Origin: a virus
DNA: 64,000 bases
Reading direction: 5' to 3' (one strand)
IMG/VR virus record: IMGVR_UViG_3300037493_002747
Coordinates: 1 to 64,000 of that record
Below are positions 50,886 through 59,134 of the stretch, piece after piece. Both the position numbers and the translations under genes were made by a program. Numbering within the stretch: position 1 is the stretch's first letter; the number at the start of each line of letters is the position of its first letter. The notes below the pieces were generated by a model. That model made no database searches, had not been told where the DNA came from, and saw only the letters and a list, made by a program, of their open reading frames with translations.

Positions 50886-53800
50886 GTGGCTTTTGTAAGT
50901 ATTGATTTGTCGAATTCTTTGGTTGTGCATGATGCCTACGAGCAAAGGACGGCTATTGCCGATCTTGGTGGGTATTGGGACGCCCAAAACAAGGCTTGGC
51001 GTATCGTATTCACGATTGCCAATTTGGAAGCACTCCTTGACGCTATTCCCGACATTTCAACATCGGAAGACTTGGCTGTAAAGGTCAAGGATCAGATGGA
51101 TAAGGAAGCCAAGCTGGAAAAACTTCGGGTGATGTCAAAGCAGGATACGCAGGTGTGTCTGCGTATTCCGGGTATGAAGCTTTCACTATACAACTACCAG
51201 CGGCTTGGCGTTATGTATGCGGCAACTAATCGTGTAGGACTATTGCTGGCGGATGAAATGGGACTAGGGAAAGGGACAACCATTGATAGCCAAGTATTTA
51301 CGACTTTTGGAAAGGTTAGAATCGGATCGTTGAAGGTGGGCGACGAGGTAGTAGGCAAGGATGGAAAACCTCATAACGTGATTGGAGTTTACCCCCAGGG
51401 AATGCGAGAAGTTTACCGTGTGTGGTTCAACGATGGGTTCTATCTTGACGTGGACAGTTCTCACTTATGGGAAGTAAGGTCTAACAACCAGCACAGCAAG
51501 GTGAGGAAAACGTCTGGGGTCGTCCTTTCGATGGAACAACTTCTGGACAAGGACGGTGTTGCGGAACGTGTCGGTGAAGGAAGGAATAGCGGTAAGACCT
51601 ACAAGTTCAAAACCTACTACAAGAAAACGAACGGGAACAACTCATGGGGAATACCGATGGTTGACCCCATCCAGTTCGTACACCGCACCATAGACATAGA
51701 CCCGTACCTCCTCGGAGTCTGGCTTGGCGATGGACATATTATGAAAACAGGGTATGTAAACCTAGTAATGCTAAAGGCAGACCTTGCTGATATGAATGTT
51801 GGAGGCAAGATTGGAAGAGTAGACGCATCACACATGGAAGCTCGTCTTTTCAATACACATAAACAGGAGTTGGTCAATCTTGGTTTGAACGGAAAGAGAG
51901 CTTGGGAGAAGTTTATACCTGATGACTATAAATACAATTCCGAAGAAGTTAGACTTGCGGTGATTCAAGGATTGATGGACACAGACGGACACGCATCGGA
52001 TTGTGCGACCGAGTATTCGACCAGTTCTAAGCAGTTGTGCGACGATGTGGTTGAGATTGTGCAGACGCTTGGTGGTATCGCAAGGGTCAGGTCCAGGATT
52101 CCACGTTACTGGTATAAGGGAGTAAAGAAGACGGGAAGGACGAGTTACAGTGTCAATATCAAGTTGCCTCCTAGTATTGTTCCGTTCCGTCTACCAAGAA
52201 AGGTTGTGGACTATGATAAGTGTGACAAGTATAGTCCCGAGCGATACATTTGTAATATAGAAAAACTCGCAGAAAAGAAAGAAACGGTTTGCATCTCAGT
52301 CGATGCTCCTGACAATCTTTATGTCACGGAACATTGTATCGTTACCCACAACACCCTCCAGGCCATTGGTACAGCAATGTTCTTAAAGGCTTCGGATGGG
52401 GCGAAGAAGGCACTTATTGTTACGCCAGCATCACTCAAGTTTAACTGGCCATTGGAGATCGAGAAGTTTACAGATGAGAAGTACGTGGTCATTGATGGTA
52501 CGCCGGATGAGAGAGTTGCGCAATGGCTTCGGGATGATGTGTTTTTCTATGTCGTCAATTTCGAGCTGTTACTGGAAGATTTGTTTGGAGGCAGGAAGTT
52601 CAGGGAGAAGAAGGGTGAGTCCGATGAGGACAGGCAGAGAAGGTTGGACAGGCATGAAAAGATTTCTACTAAAGCGAAACAGAGGCGGGGGATACTGACG
52701 ACAGTTAGGAATAGGGTATGGGATGTAATAGCGGTGGATGAATGTTTTCCGTATGGAACGATGATCGAAACGGATAAAGGACGGATGAGTATTGGAGATG
52801 TCGTATCTCAAAAATTGCCAGTGTCCGTTTTGTCTTGTGATTTTTCAAGGAATGTGTCATCGTATCGACGTGTTGTTAGATGGATGGAAAAATCTATGTC
52901 TGGACACCTCGTGGAGGTGACGCATGAAAGAGGAAGTTTTGTCTGTACTTGGAATCACAAAATCTGGACAGATGAATGGGGATATATCAAAGCGGGTGAA
53001 GCCACGAAGTATGGTGAAGCGCATTTGCGAGTTTTGCCATCACGAGTTCGATGCACCTCGCAAGGGGAAGTCAACACCGAGATTTTGTTCGGTGGTTTGT
53101 TCCGGAAGATTCAGACAGATGTGTCAGGACACCGTGGCGAAACAAGTGGCAGCAAGAACGATGCCAAAGATAGTGTTCAATTGTATGGAATGCGGTCGAG
53201 AGTTTGTGGTCAGGACGACAAAAGAGCAGGAGAGGAGATTTTGTTCGAGGAGGTGTGTGGCGATCTGGAGGTCAAAAACAGAGGATCGGAAAGACAGAAT
53301 GTTGAAGATGCAGGTGGCCTGCGGGTTAGTAACGAAGGGAAAGCCGAATCTGAGATTCTCCAAGTTTATGACAGAGAAGAATCAAGACCCGGTATTCCGA
53401 CAGAAGGTGATGGAGGGGGCAGCAAAGTGGAGGGAGACACATCCATCATTTCTTGTGAGGGGCGGGAAACCATTCATAACGAAGCCGCAGAGATTGTTGG
53501 CGGAAGCTCTTGGAGAAGAATGGGAGATGGAATACAAGGTCTCCGACAAGAGAATGGCAGATGTGTTGGTGAGTCCACCTCGGTTCTATCAGATAGACAT
53601 TGCAAATGTGGGAATGAAGATTGCTGTAGAGGTGGACGGAAGAACCCACAGGATGACGAAGTGGAAGATAATCGATGCTCGGAAGGAGAAGGCTTTGTCT
53701 TATCTCGGTTGGAAAGTATTAAGGTTCTGGAACGAAGAGATTTTGAAAGACTTGGACTTGGTAGTCCGGAAAATCTCCGAGTCTATAATCTCGAAGTAGA

Positions 53801-54842
53801 AGCTGATACGGACGACGATCATTGTTATGTTGCTGATGGTGTCCTAGTTTCTAATTGTCAAGCACTCAAGCATCATTCGTCCACCCGGACTCAGAATGTG
53901 CTGAACTTAAAGGCCAAGTGTCGTATGGCTTTAACAGGGACTCCGATGGATGGAAGGCTTGAGGAATTGCACAGTTTGATGCAGTTTGTGGCTCCCGGAC
54001 TTCTCATGTCCAAGACTCGGTTTTTTCAGAGGCATGTTGAGACGGACTTTTGGGGTAGGGTGACTGGGTACAAGAGAATGGGAGAGGTATCTCAGAAGAT
54101 TCAACAGTTCTTTCTTCGCAGGTTGAAGAGGGACGTTTTGAAGGACTTACCGGACAAGGTTTATGAGAATCGGCTAGTGTCCTTGACGGCTGAAGAACAC
54201 AAAATTTACAAGGCTCTGGCGGAGCAAGGGCATGAGGCGACAGAAGATGTTTTGGCAGTAGTTTCAGTTATTCGTTGTAAGCAGTTTTGTAATTATCCTC
54301 AGATGGTGGATGCGTCGTGTACGACAACGTCAAAGATGGATTCCTTCAGAGAGGTTCTGGATGAGGTTGTGGTCCAGAATGGTCATAAAGCATTGGTGTT
54401 CAGTCAATACAAAGAAATGCTGAATATCCTTGTCCCTGAATTGGAGAAGATGGGTATAAAGTACATGAGGATCGACGGAGACACTCCTCCAATAGAGCGG
54501 GCTTCGATGCAGAAGAAGTTCAATGAGGATAAAAGTCTTGATGTGATGATTGGAACTGAGGCTATGTCAACAGGGCTGAATTTCCAGTCAGCGGATTATG
54601 TTATCAACTATGATGACAATTGGTCTCCGGCTATTATGGCGCAACGTGAAGATAGGTGTCACAGGAATGGGCAGAGGAATGTGGTTACGGTAGTGAACTT
54701 CATTTGTAGAGACACGATTGAAGAACGTATCCGTGGAGTCATCTACGCGAAGAACAGGGTTACGGCACAAGTCCTTGGAGATGAGACTGATGATATGGTC
54801 TTGAGAAGACTTGGTCCAAAAGATGTTTGTCAGTTGTTGTGA
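50886..54842 (+). CDS. SNF2-family (SF2) DNA helicase containing two inteins
   Basis: The precursor has 1318 residues. Removing inteins at 51273-52352 and 52743-53855 leaves a helicase of about 587 residues. Joined motifs: DEMGLGK+TLQAIG (Walker A), VTPASLKFNW (Ia), AVDE+CQALKH (Walker B), ALTGTPMDG (III), KALVFSQYKEML (IV), GTEAMSTGLNFQSADYVINYD (V) and AQREDRCHRNGQ (VI). SNF2 ATPases of this size move along DNA in replication or recombination. The GTG at 50886 is chosen because GGAGG (50876-50880) lies 5 bases upstream; the open frame extends to 50850. Both inteins interrupt ATPase motifs, so the helicase is inactive until splicing. Confidence 0.9.
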   Translation: MAFVSIDLSNSLVVHDAYEQRTAIADLGGYWDAQNKAWRIVFTIANLEALLDAIPDISTSEDLAVKVKDQMDKEAKLEKLRVMSKQDTQVCLRIPGMKLSLYNYQRLGVMYAATNRVGLLLADEMGLGKGTTIDSQVFTTFGKVRIGSLKVGDEVVGKDGKPHNVIGVYPQGMREVYRVWFNDGFYLDVDSSHLWEVRSNNQHSKVRKTSGVVLSMEQLLDKDGVAERVGEGRNSGKTYKFKTYYKKTNGNNSWGIPMVDPIQFVHRTIDIDPYLLGVWLGDGHIMKTGYVNLVMLKADLADMNVGGKIGRVDASHMEARLFNTHKQELVNLGLNGKRAWEKFIPDDYKYNSEEVRLAVIQGLMDTDGHASDCATEYSTSSKQLCDDVVEIVQTLGGIARVRSRIPRYWYKGVKKTGRTSYSVNIKLPPSIVPFRLPRKVVDYDKCDKYSPERYICNIEKLAEKKETVCISVDAPDNLYVTEHCIVTHNTLQAIGTAMFLKASDGAKKALIVTPASLKFNWPLEIEKFTDEKYVVIDGTPDERVAQWLRDDVFFYVVNFELLLEDLFGGRKFREKKGESDEDRQRRLDRHEKISTKAKQRRGILTTVRNRVWDVIAVDECFPYGTMIETDKGRMSIGDVVSQKLPVSVLSCDFSRNVSSYRRVVRWMEKSMSGHLVEVTHERGSFVCTWNHKIWTDEWGYIKAGEATKYGEAHLRVLPSRVRCTSQGEVNTEILFGGLFRKIQTDVSGHRGETSGSKNDAKDSVQLYGMRSRVCGQDDKRAGEEILFEEVCGDLEVKNRGSERQNVEDAGGLRVSNEGKAESEILQVYDREESRPGIPTEGDGGGSKVEGDTSIISCEGRETIHNEAAEIVGGSSWRRMGDGIQGLRQENGRCVGESTSVLSDRHCKCGNEDCCRGGRKNPQDDEVEDNRCSEGEGFVLSRLESIKVLERRDFERLGLGSPENLRVYNLEVEADTDDDHCYVADGVLVSNCQALKHHSSTRTQNVLNLKAKCRMALTGTPMDGRLEELHSLMQFVAPGLLMSKTRFFQRHVETDFWGRVTGYKRMGEVSQKIQQFFLRRLKRDVLKDLPDKVYENRLVSLTAEEHKIYKALAEQGHEATEDVLAVVSVIRCKQFCNYPQMVDASCTTTSKMDSFREVLDEVVVQNGHKALVFSQYKEMLNILVPELEKMGIKYMRIDGDTPPIERASMQKKFNEDKSLDVMIGTEAMSTGLNFQSADYVINYDDNWSPAIMAQREDRCHRNGQRNVVTVVNFICRDTIEERIRGVIYAKNRVTAQVLGDETDDMVLRRLGPKDVCQLL
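51273..52352 (+). mobile_element. Intein 1 (class 3-like) in Walker A, with LAGLIDADG endonuclease
   Basis: A 360-residue intein between K and T of the Walker A lysine-threonine pair. Residue 1 is glycine, not Cys/Ser. The class 3 signature is present: Trp in block B (SSHLWEV), Cys in block F (VCISVDAPDNLYV) and Thr in block G (IVTHN, followed by extein T). Class 3 inteins use the block F cysteine instead of residue 1 to start splicing. Two LAGLIDADG motifs (LLGVWLGDGHI and IQGLMDTDGHA) give a homing endonuclease. Confidence 0.85.
52743..53855 (+). mobile_element. Intein 2 (class 1) in Walker B, overlapped by a separate gene
   Basis: A 371-residue intein between DE and CQALKH. It starts with Cys (CFPYGTMIETDKG), has block B (SFVCTWNHKIWTDEWGYIKAGE), block F (VYNLEVEADTDDDHCYV) and ends GVLVSN followed by extein Cys, all canonical. 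The middle (about residues 110-345) has no LAGLIDADG or HNH motif in this frame and looks compositionally odd; in the +1 frame the same DNA encodes a different endonuclease. The frame stays open over the entire overlap, as it must for splicing. Confidence 0.85.
52924..53799 (+). CDS. Vsr/DUF559-like endonuclease nested out of frame in intein 2
   Basis: A 291-residue protein in the +1 frame relative to the helicase, with its own ribosome binding site (GGAGGT at 52913-52918, ATG at 52924). Two zinc knuckles: CEFCHHEFDAPRKG...FCSVVC (about residues 35-60) and CMECGREF...FCSRRC (about 82-106). The C-terminal nuclease core has MADVLVSPPRFYQIDIAN, KIAVEVDGRTH and KALSYLGWKVLRFWNEEIL, the Vsr/DUF559 (EDxHD-like) fold known from phage homing endonucleases. 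Its reading frame is the one that looks like a conserved protein, while the intein frame tolerates it. It probably mobilises the intein. Confidence 0.85.
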   Translation: MKEEVLSVLGITKSGQMNGDISKRVKPRSMVKRICEFCHHEFDAPRKGKSTPRFCSVVCSGRFRQMCQDTVAKQVAARTMPKIVFNCMECGREFVVRTTKEQERRFCSRRCVAIWRSKTEDRKDRMLKMQVACGLVTKGKPNLRFSKFMTEKNQDPVFRQKVMEGAAKWRETHPSFLVRGGKPFITKPQRLLAEALGEEWEMEYKVSDKRMADVLVSPPRFYQIDIANVGMKIAVEVDGRTHRMTKWKIIDARKEKALSYLGWKVLRFWNEEILKDLDLVVRKISESIISK

Positions 54843-54849
54843 GGTATTT

Positions 54850-56550
54850 ATGTCGAGCTTCCATGACACAGTAGAACTTGAACGTGCCTTTCTTCGTGCG
54901 GTTACGAGTGGCATCATTATGGCCCGTACCTACATAAATCAAGGCAGGGAGGAGATGTTCACATCCGATCCTCGAAGATTCATATTTGCCATAGCGGTTA
55001 TGACTTTGAATGAGTCGAACTCTCTTTTATCTAAGCAGATATACGAATATGAGGTGAGTTCAAGACTGGGTGAAAATGATGCGGCAGACTTCATTGGCGA
55101 ATGGAACATGATTGATGGGGTGGCGTCATATGATTCACCAGAGGTACTTTTGGCGAAGATTCGTGATGCGGAGATTGGCCGTAGGGCATTGAGGTTGTCT
55201 GAAAATGTTGTCGATATGCTGACAAAGGGCAATATCAAGGATGCCGTTTCATTTCTAAAGCGTGAGGCGATGATGATTGGTGGTGGTCCAAAGGATGACC
55301 GCCCGGTAATACCATTGTCAGACATTTCCATTCGACTGAAATTGTATCAGGATAGGAAGGAAAACCCGGAGAAGTACCAAGGATTGAAGATTGGATTCAA
55401 GACATTCGATCAGTGGACTGGTGGTTTGTTTCCTGGTGAGTTGACCCTGATTGCTGGCGTTACTGGATTGGGCAAATCGACTCTTTGTCGTTCGATTGCC
55501 AAGGGGATTGTGACGCTCAATGGGGCGAAGAATGTTCTTCATGTCGCTAATGAGGAATATCTGGAACAGGTTCAGTATAAATATGATGCCTTGTTTATGG
55601 GGATTCCGTATACAGACTTCAAGTATGCTAGACTTACGGACGATGCCTTGGACCGATGGCAGAAGCAGATGCAGAAGGGAATGCAGGAATCCGGGATGGG
55701 GCAGATTTTCACGAAGGAGGTTCCGGCGTTTACGGATGTGTCTTTGGTGGAGCAGCAATATCGTATCTTGGAGAATCGTGGGATACCTATTCATGCTATC
55801 ATTATTGACCATCTTCCCCATGTGAAGCCGATTCAACAGTCGTGGGGAGAGAATGATGAGCGGTTTAAGGCGGCGGCAGATTGTAAGGAGTTGGCTCGTA
55901 GTCTTCGGGTGCCGGTAGTCACTCCTACTCAGGCGGCTACAGAGGTGGAGAAGAAACAGGCTAAGGGTCAGAGAGCCAGCAAGATGGATGTTTACGGGTC
56001 CAAGGGGCAAGTCCATGTAGCGAACACGTTTCTTATCATAACGTACAAGGGGACGGATGATACGCAACAGGATATACCCGACTATCTTCGGGATGTCTAC
56101 TGGTTGTGTGATGCTAAGAAGAATCGTGATGGACCTCCGTTCTATTTCATGGCGAAGCATCAGGTAAAGGATGGTCAGGTAACAGAGATCGCTGATCCGA
56201 GCAAGAAACCCAGCAAGGAGGCCAAGGATGGGGTAGAAAAGGCTCTGAATGAGGCGGAAGGTACTGGTAAGCCTCCAGTGGCGAAGACGGCTTCTGTGGT
56301 TGATCAGACGCCTGTGGTTCTCAATACTGGTCTTAGGGACGCTCAAATGGACTATGTTGAGGCTATTGATGGTGGAGGGGACAATGAAGATGTTCCCTCA
56401 GTTTCTGGACAAGAGGTCCAGGGTATTGATTCGGTCATATCGGAAGCGGAGCAGGATACTGTAAAGGAAAGGCCAGAATCTGCGAATTCCGCACCGAAAT
56501 CACTAATGGATAGAATTCGTGCCTCAAAGATTGCAATCCCCGGTGTATAA
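54850..56550 (+). CDS. DnaB-type replicative helicase
   Basis: A 566-residue protein. An N-terminal helical domain (about 1-140) is followed by the RecA-like core: LKIGFKTFDQWTGGLFPGELTLI, Walker A GVTGLGKST (203-211), Walker B AIIIDHLPHV (about 315) and an arginine-finger region near KGQRASKMDVYGSKG. The first 450 residues fit DnaB; the last 110 form an acidic, low-complexity tail with no known counterpart. The ATG at 54850 follows a GTGAGGT site; a frame from 54811 overlaps the helicase upstream. It would unwind the replication fork with the primase at 57951. Confidence 0.88.
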   Translation: MSSFHDTVELERAFLRAVTSGIIMARTYINQGREEMFTSDPRRFIFAIAVMTLNESNSLLSKQIYEYEVSSRLGENDAADFIGEWNMIDGVASYDSPEVLLAKIRDAEIGRRALRLSENVVDMLTKGNIKDAVSFLKREAMMIGGGPKDDRPVIPLSDISIRLKLYQDRKENPEKYQGLKIGFKTFDQWTGGLFPGELTLIAGVTGLGKSTLCRSIAKGIVTLNGAKNVLHVANEEYLEQVQYKYDALFMGIPYTDFKYARLTDDALDRWQKQMQKGMQESGMGQIFTKEVPAFTDVSLVEQQYRILENRGIPIHAIIIDHLPHVKPIQQSWGENDERFKAAADCKELARSLRVPVVTPTQAATEVEKKQAKGQRASKMDVYGSKGQVHVANTFLIITYKGTDDTQQDIPDYLRDVYWLCDAKKNRDGPPFYFMAKHQVKDGQVTEIADPSKKPSKEAKDGVEKALNEAEGTGKPPVAKTASVVDQTPVVLNTGLRDAQMDYVEAIDGGGDNEDVPSVSGQEVQGIDSVISEAEQDTVKERPESANSAPKSLMDRIRASKIAIPGV

Positions 56551-56602
56551 TGGGGCAAGAAGTAATGCTATTGGGGCTTACGGAAATAATAAGGAGACTA
56601 GA

Positions 56603-57601
56603 ATGACACAGGCAAGTGCAGAGCACGCATTGATACAGCATCAGGAAATCGGGACAGCATTTGAGAGCGTTTATTACGTTGAGAGTGCGTTCATCCGGCA
56701 GACGGTCCAGAAGAAGGATTTCACAGACTTGATTCTGAGGGACAGGTCAGGATCGCGGAATGTCAAGTACTGGGGACGAGTTGACGGGTTAGTAAAGGGG
56801 GAATACGTCTTTATTGCAGCCAATGTTGAGGAGTACATGGGTAATCCCAGCATTGTTGCGAAGAATATCGAGAGGGTGGACGTTCCTGACGACTTATCTG
56901 ATTTCATTCCCGTCTACGATGATTCTGGTTCTAAGAACAATGCATCGAAGTTCGATGATATTCGGGCTGTGTTGTCGGAAATTGAGAAGGGTATTGGGGA
57001 TACCACGGCTGGCCAGATTGTGGATGAGGTATACAAGAACTCTTCGTTCTTCGCCAGATTTGTTGTGGCACCTGGAAGTGGTCGTCCGCATTATGGTCGG
57101 CAGGGTGGTTTGCTCGCAAACACGGTTCGTGTGGCAATGGCAAGTCTTATCGGGGCTGAGTCGTATGGGCTGAACGATCAGGAGAAGGCAGTTCTTCTAG
57201 CTTCGGCTCTGTTGGCCAGAATTGGAGCCATTGAGTCGTTCGAGTTTAAGGATTGTATGCCCATTGTCACTAAGAAGGGCATACTGTTGGGGATCAACAA
57301 CTTGACGATGAATCGGATAACGTCAGCATTGAAGAGGGCTGTTGCGACACTTAATAGTGAAAACAAGACGGTCAACAATGATACGATCATTCGTATTTTG
57401 CATGCCGTAGCATCGCATGATGGAATTTCTGTGAAGCCTATGACGAAAGAAGCGATGGTTCTTCATGCGGCATTTAAGACAGACTCCGAGATTGTGGATG
57501 CGATGGACTTCATTGAATCCGACAAGAATAAGACAGAAGAGTTCACGGCATGGGACTCGTCAATGGGTCGTAAGTATTACATAGGCGGCGTTCCGGCTTA
57601 G
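56603..57601 (+). CDS. YhaM-like OB-fold + degenerate HD-domain protein
   Basis: A 332-residue protein. Residues about 35-100 form an OB fold (KDFTDLILRDRSGSRNVKYWGRVDG) and 140-310 an HD-type helical domain like the 3'-5' exoribonuclease YhaM. Key metal ligands are lost: GGLLANTV instead of GGLLEHT, SALLARIGA instead of the HDIGK motif, and LHAAFKTDS where Asp is expected; ASHDG is kept. It is probably a nucleic-acid-binding protein without nuclease activity. AAGGAG lies 6 bases before the ATG. Confidence 0.6.
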   Translation: MTQASAEHALIQHQEIGTAFESVYYVESAFIRQTVQKKDFTDLILRDRSGSRNVKYWGRVDGLVKGEYVFIAANVEEYMGNPSIVAKNIERVDVPDDLSDFIPVYDDSGSKNNASKFDDIRAVLSEIEKGIGDTTAGQIVDEVYKNSSFFARFVVAPGSGRPHYGRQGGLLANTVRVAMASLIGAESYGLNDQEKAVLLASALLARIGAIESFEFKDCMPIVTKKGILLGINNLTMNRITSALKRAVATLNSENKTVNNDTIIRILHAVASHDGISVKPMTKEAMVLHAAFKTDSEIVDAMDFIESDKNKTEEFTAWDSSMGRKYYIGGVPA

Positions 57602-57622
57602 TCGCCAAAGTGGAGACAAACA

Positions 57623-57910
57623 ATGGGTGATCTTTCCAAAGACTCTGCGGAAATGTTCGGAGGGTTTGATCCTGAAGAGCATGCCCTTATGACGATGGAC
57701 GGATATGATGACTGCATTGTGGGTGTGGTTGAACAGTTCGGTAGACCACCCATTGTTTGTTACTCCAAGCCTATGGTGATTGCCAAACTGATGAAAGATG
57801 GTATGTCGGAAGAAGAGGCAGAAGAATTCTGGTCTTTCAATCAAATCGGGGCATATTGGGGTGAAAACACTCCATGCTTCTTGTCTCCGAATCCACTGGC
57901 AAGAACCTGA
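57623..57910 (+). CDS. Conserved small phage-type protein of unknown function
   Basis: A 95-residue acidic protein (EEHALMTMDGYDDCIVGVVEQFG; a segment PPIVCYSKPMVIAKLMKDGMS; SFNQIGAYWGENTPCFL). I recognise the pattern as recurring in phages and some bacteria, but no function is known to me. It lies between replication genes and may act with them. Confidence 0.65.
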   Translation: MGDLSKDSAEMFGGFDPEEHALMTMDGYDDCIVGVVEQFGRPPIVCYSKPMVIAKLMKDGMSEEEAEEFWSFNQIGAYWGENTPCFLSPNPLART

Positions 57911-57950
57911 TTCCTTTGAATGATTTGGTTCATGGTAGATATGGGACCTC

Positions 57951-59036
57951 ATGGAAGCTGGAATCAGAGAGCGTAATAGGTACAAAGACATATCTTGGTT
58001 GATGCCTAGCATTGATTTAGACAAGGTCTTTGAACAGCTTGGTATTCTGGTGGATCATAAGTCTGGCGACCAGATCAGGGCATTCTGCCCGGATCATCAT
58101 TTGTTTACTGGAAGGAAGTCGTCAGACGCAAATTGGACAATCAACACGGAAACTGGCGAGACGTTCTGTTTCACAGAGGCAAGAGGCAGCAACCTTGTTT
58201 TCACGATATGTCGTTTGCTCAAGAAGGAGCCGGATGATGCTGCAAAGTATTTGACAGGAAATTTGACGGGACCAGAATTTGAAGAATTGAAGATTTCGGC
58301 TGTCAAGATCAAGGCGTCAAAAATATGGAAGACGAAAGAGGAAGAGGATAGGAAGCAACCACCTATAAGGGGGTTGGATGCTATTGCCAAGGATGCTTTG
58401 GCTCCTAAGATGTCAGAACGTGCGTATCAGTTCTTCATTCATCCTCCGGGCAAGAAGTATCCTACGAATATCAGTCGTGAAACGGTAGATCGGTATCATG
58501 TGTTTGAAAGGACATGGGGATTTTATGCTAATCGTGTTGTCATTCCGTACTTTATGCGGAATGAGATTGTCGGATTTTGTGCCATAGACTTGCTGGGTAA
58601 AGAGGCGTGGGTTCAGGCACATCCAACACAGGACGATAAACAGTATCGTAAGGTTCGGTATCCAGAGAATTTCCAATCTACAGAGTGTTTGTTTGGTTTT
58701 GATGATTGTCCAAAGGGGGCGGAGTACATCATTGTCACGGAGGGTGCTCGTGAGGTGATGAAGCTAAATCAGGAAGGATTCCCGGCAGTAGCGATTTTGG
58801 GGGCGTATATCAGTCAGACTCATAGGACTTTGTTGTCGGAATTACATCCTAAGAGGATCATTTTGATGTTTGATGGAGATGATGCGGGTGTGGCGATTAC
58901 GACTCGTGCGGCGAATGCTTTGACTGGTGGTGGGGTGTACTCAAAGGCGACGGTTCAGAAGTGTTTTGTACCGAGAGGGAGAGACCCGAAAACTTTGGAC
59001 AGGGAGGCTCTCAAACTTCTCGTTGAAAAACCTTAA
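57951..59036 (+). CDS. DnaG-type DNA primase
   Basis: A 361-residue protein. FCPDHH and a following CF pair (about residues 43-75) resemble a shortened CHC2-type zinc domain (one Cys/His set altered). The TOPRIM centre has IIVTEGAREVMKL (catalytic Glu) and IILMFDGDDAGVAI (DxD), plus the RNA polymerase-like basic region YHVFERTWGFYANRVVIPY. It makes RNA primers with the DnaB-type helicase nearby. It is shorter than bacterial DnaG and lacks the C-terminal helicase-binding domain. Confidence 0.85.
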   Translation: MEAGIRERNRYKDISWLMPSIDLDKVFEQLGILVDHKSGDQIRAFCPDHHLFTGRKSSDANWTINTETGETFCFTEARGSNLVFTICRLLKKEPDDAAKYLTGNLTGPEFEELKISAVKIKASKIWKTKEEEDRKQPPIRGLDAIAKDALAPKMSERAYQFFIHPPGKKYPTNISRETVDRYHVFERTWGFYANRVVIPYFMRNEIVGFCAIDLLGKEAWVQAHPTQDDKQYRKVRYPENFQSTECLFGFDDCPKGAEYIIVTEGAREVMKLNQEGFPAVAILGAYISQTHRTLLSELHPKRIILMFDGDDAGVAITTRAANALTGGGVYSKATVQKCFVPRGRDPKTLDREALKLLVEKP

Positions 59037-59044
59037 AATATGTA

Positions 59045-59078
59045 TTGACGATGTTCGTTGCGAATGATAGTGTACACT
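59045..59078 (+). promoter_or_regulatory. Sigma70-like promoter with palindromic operator candidate
   Basis: TTGACG (59045-59050), a 17-bp spacer and TAGTGT (59068-59073). The perfect 10-bp palindrome AGTGTACACT (59069-59078) covers the -10/start region. Downstream, GTCGA/TCGAC and a GGCC-flanked palindrome lie in the 60-bp leader before the sigma-like gene. Confidence 0.5.
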
Positions 59079-59134
59079 TTGTTTTAGGCCATATTGGCCA
59101 TATATGTCGATTTTCGACGAAAACAAGGAGGCGT

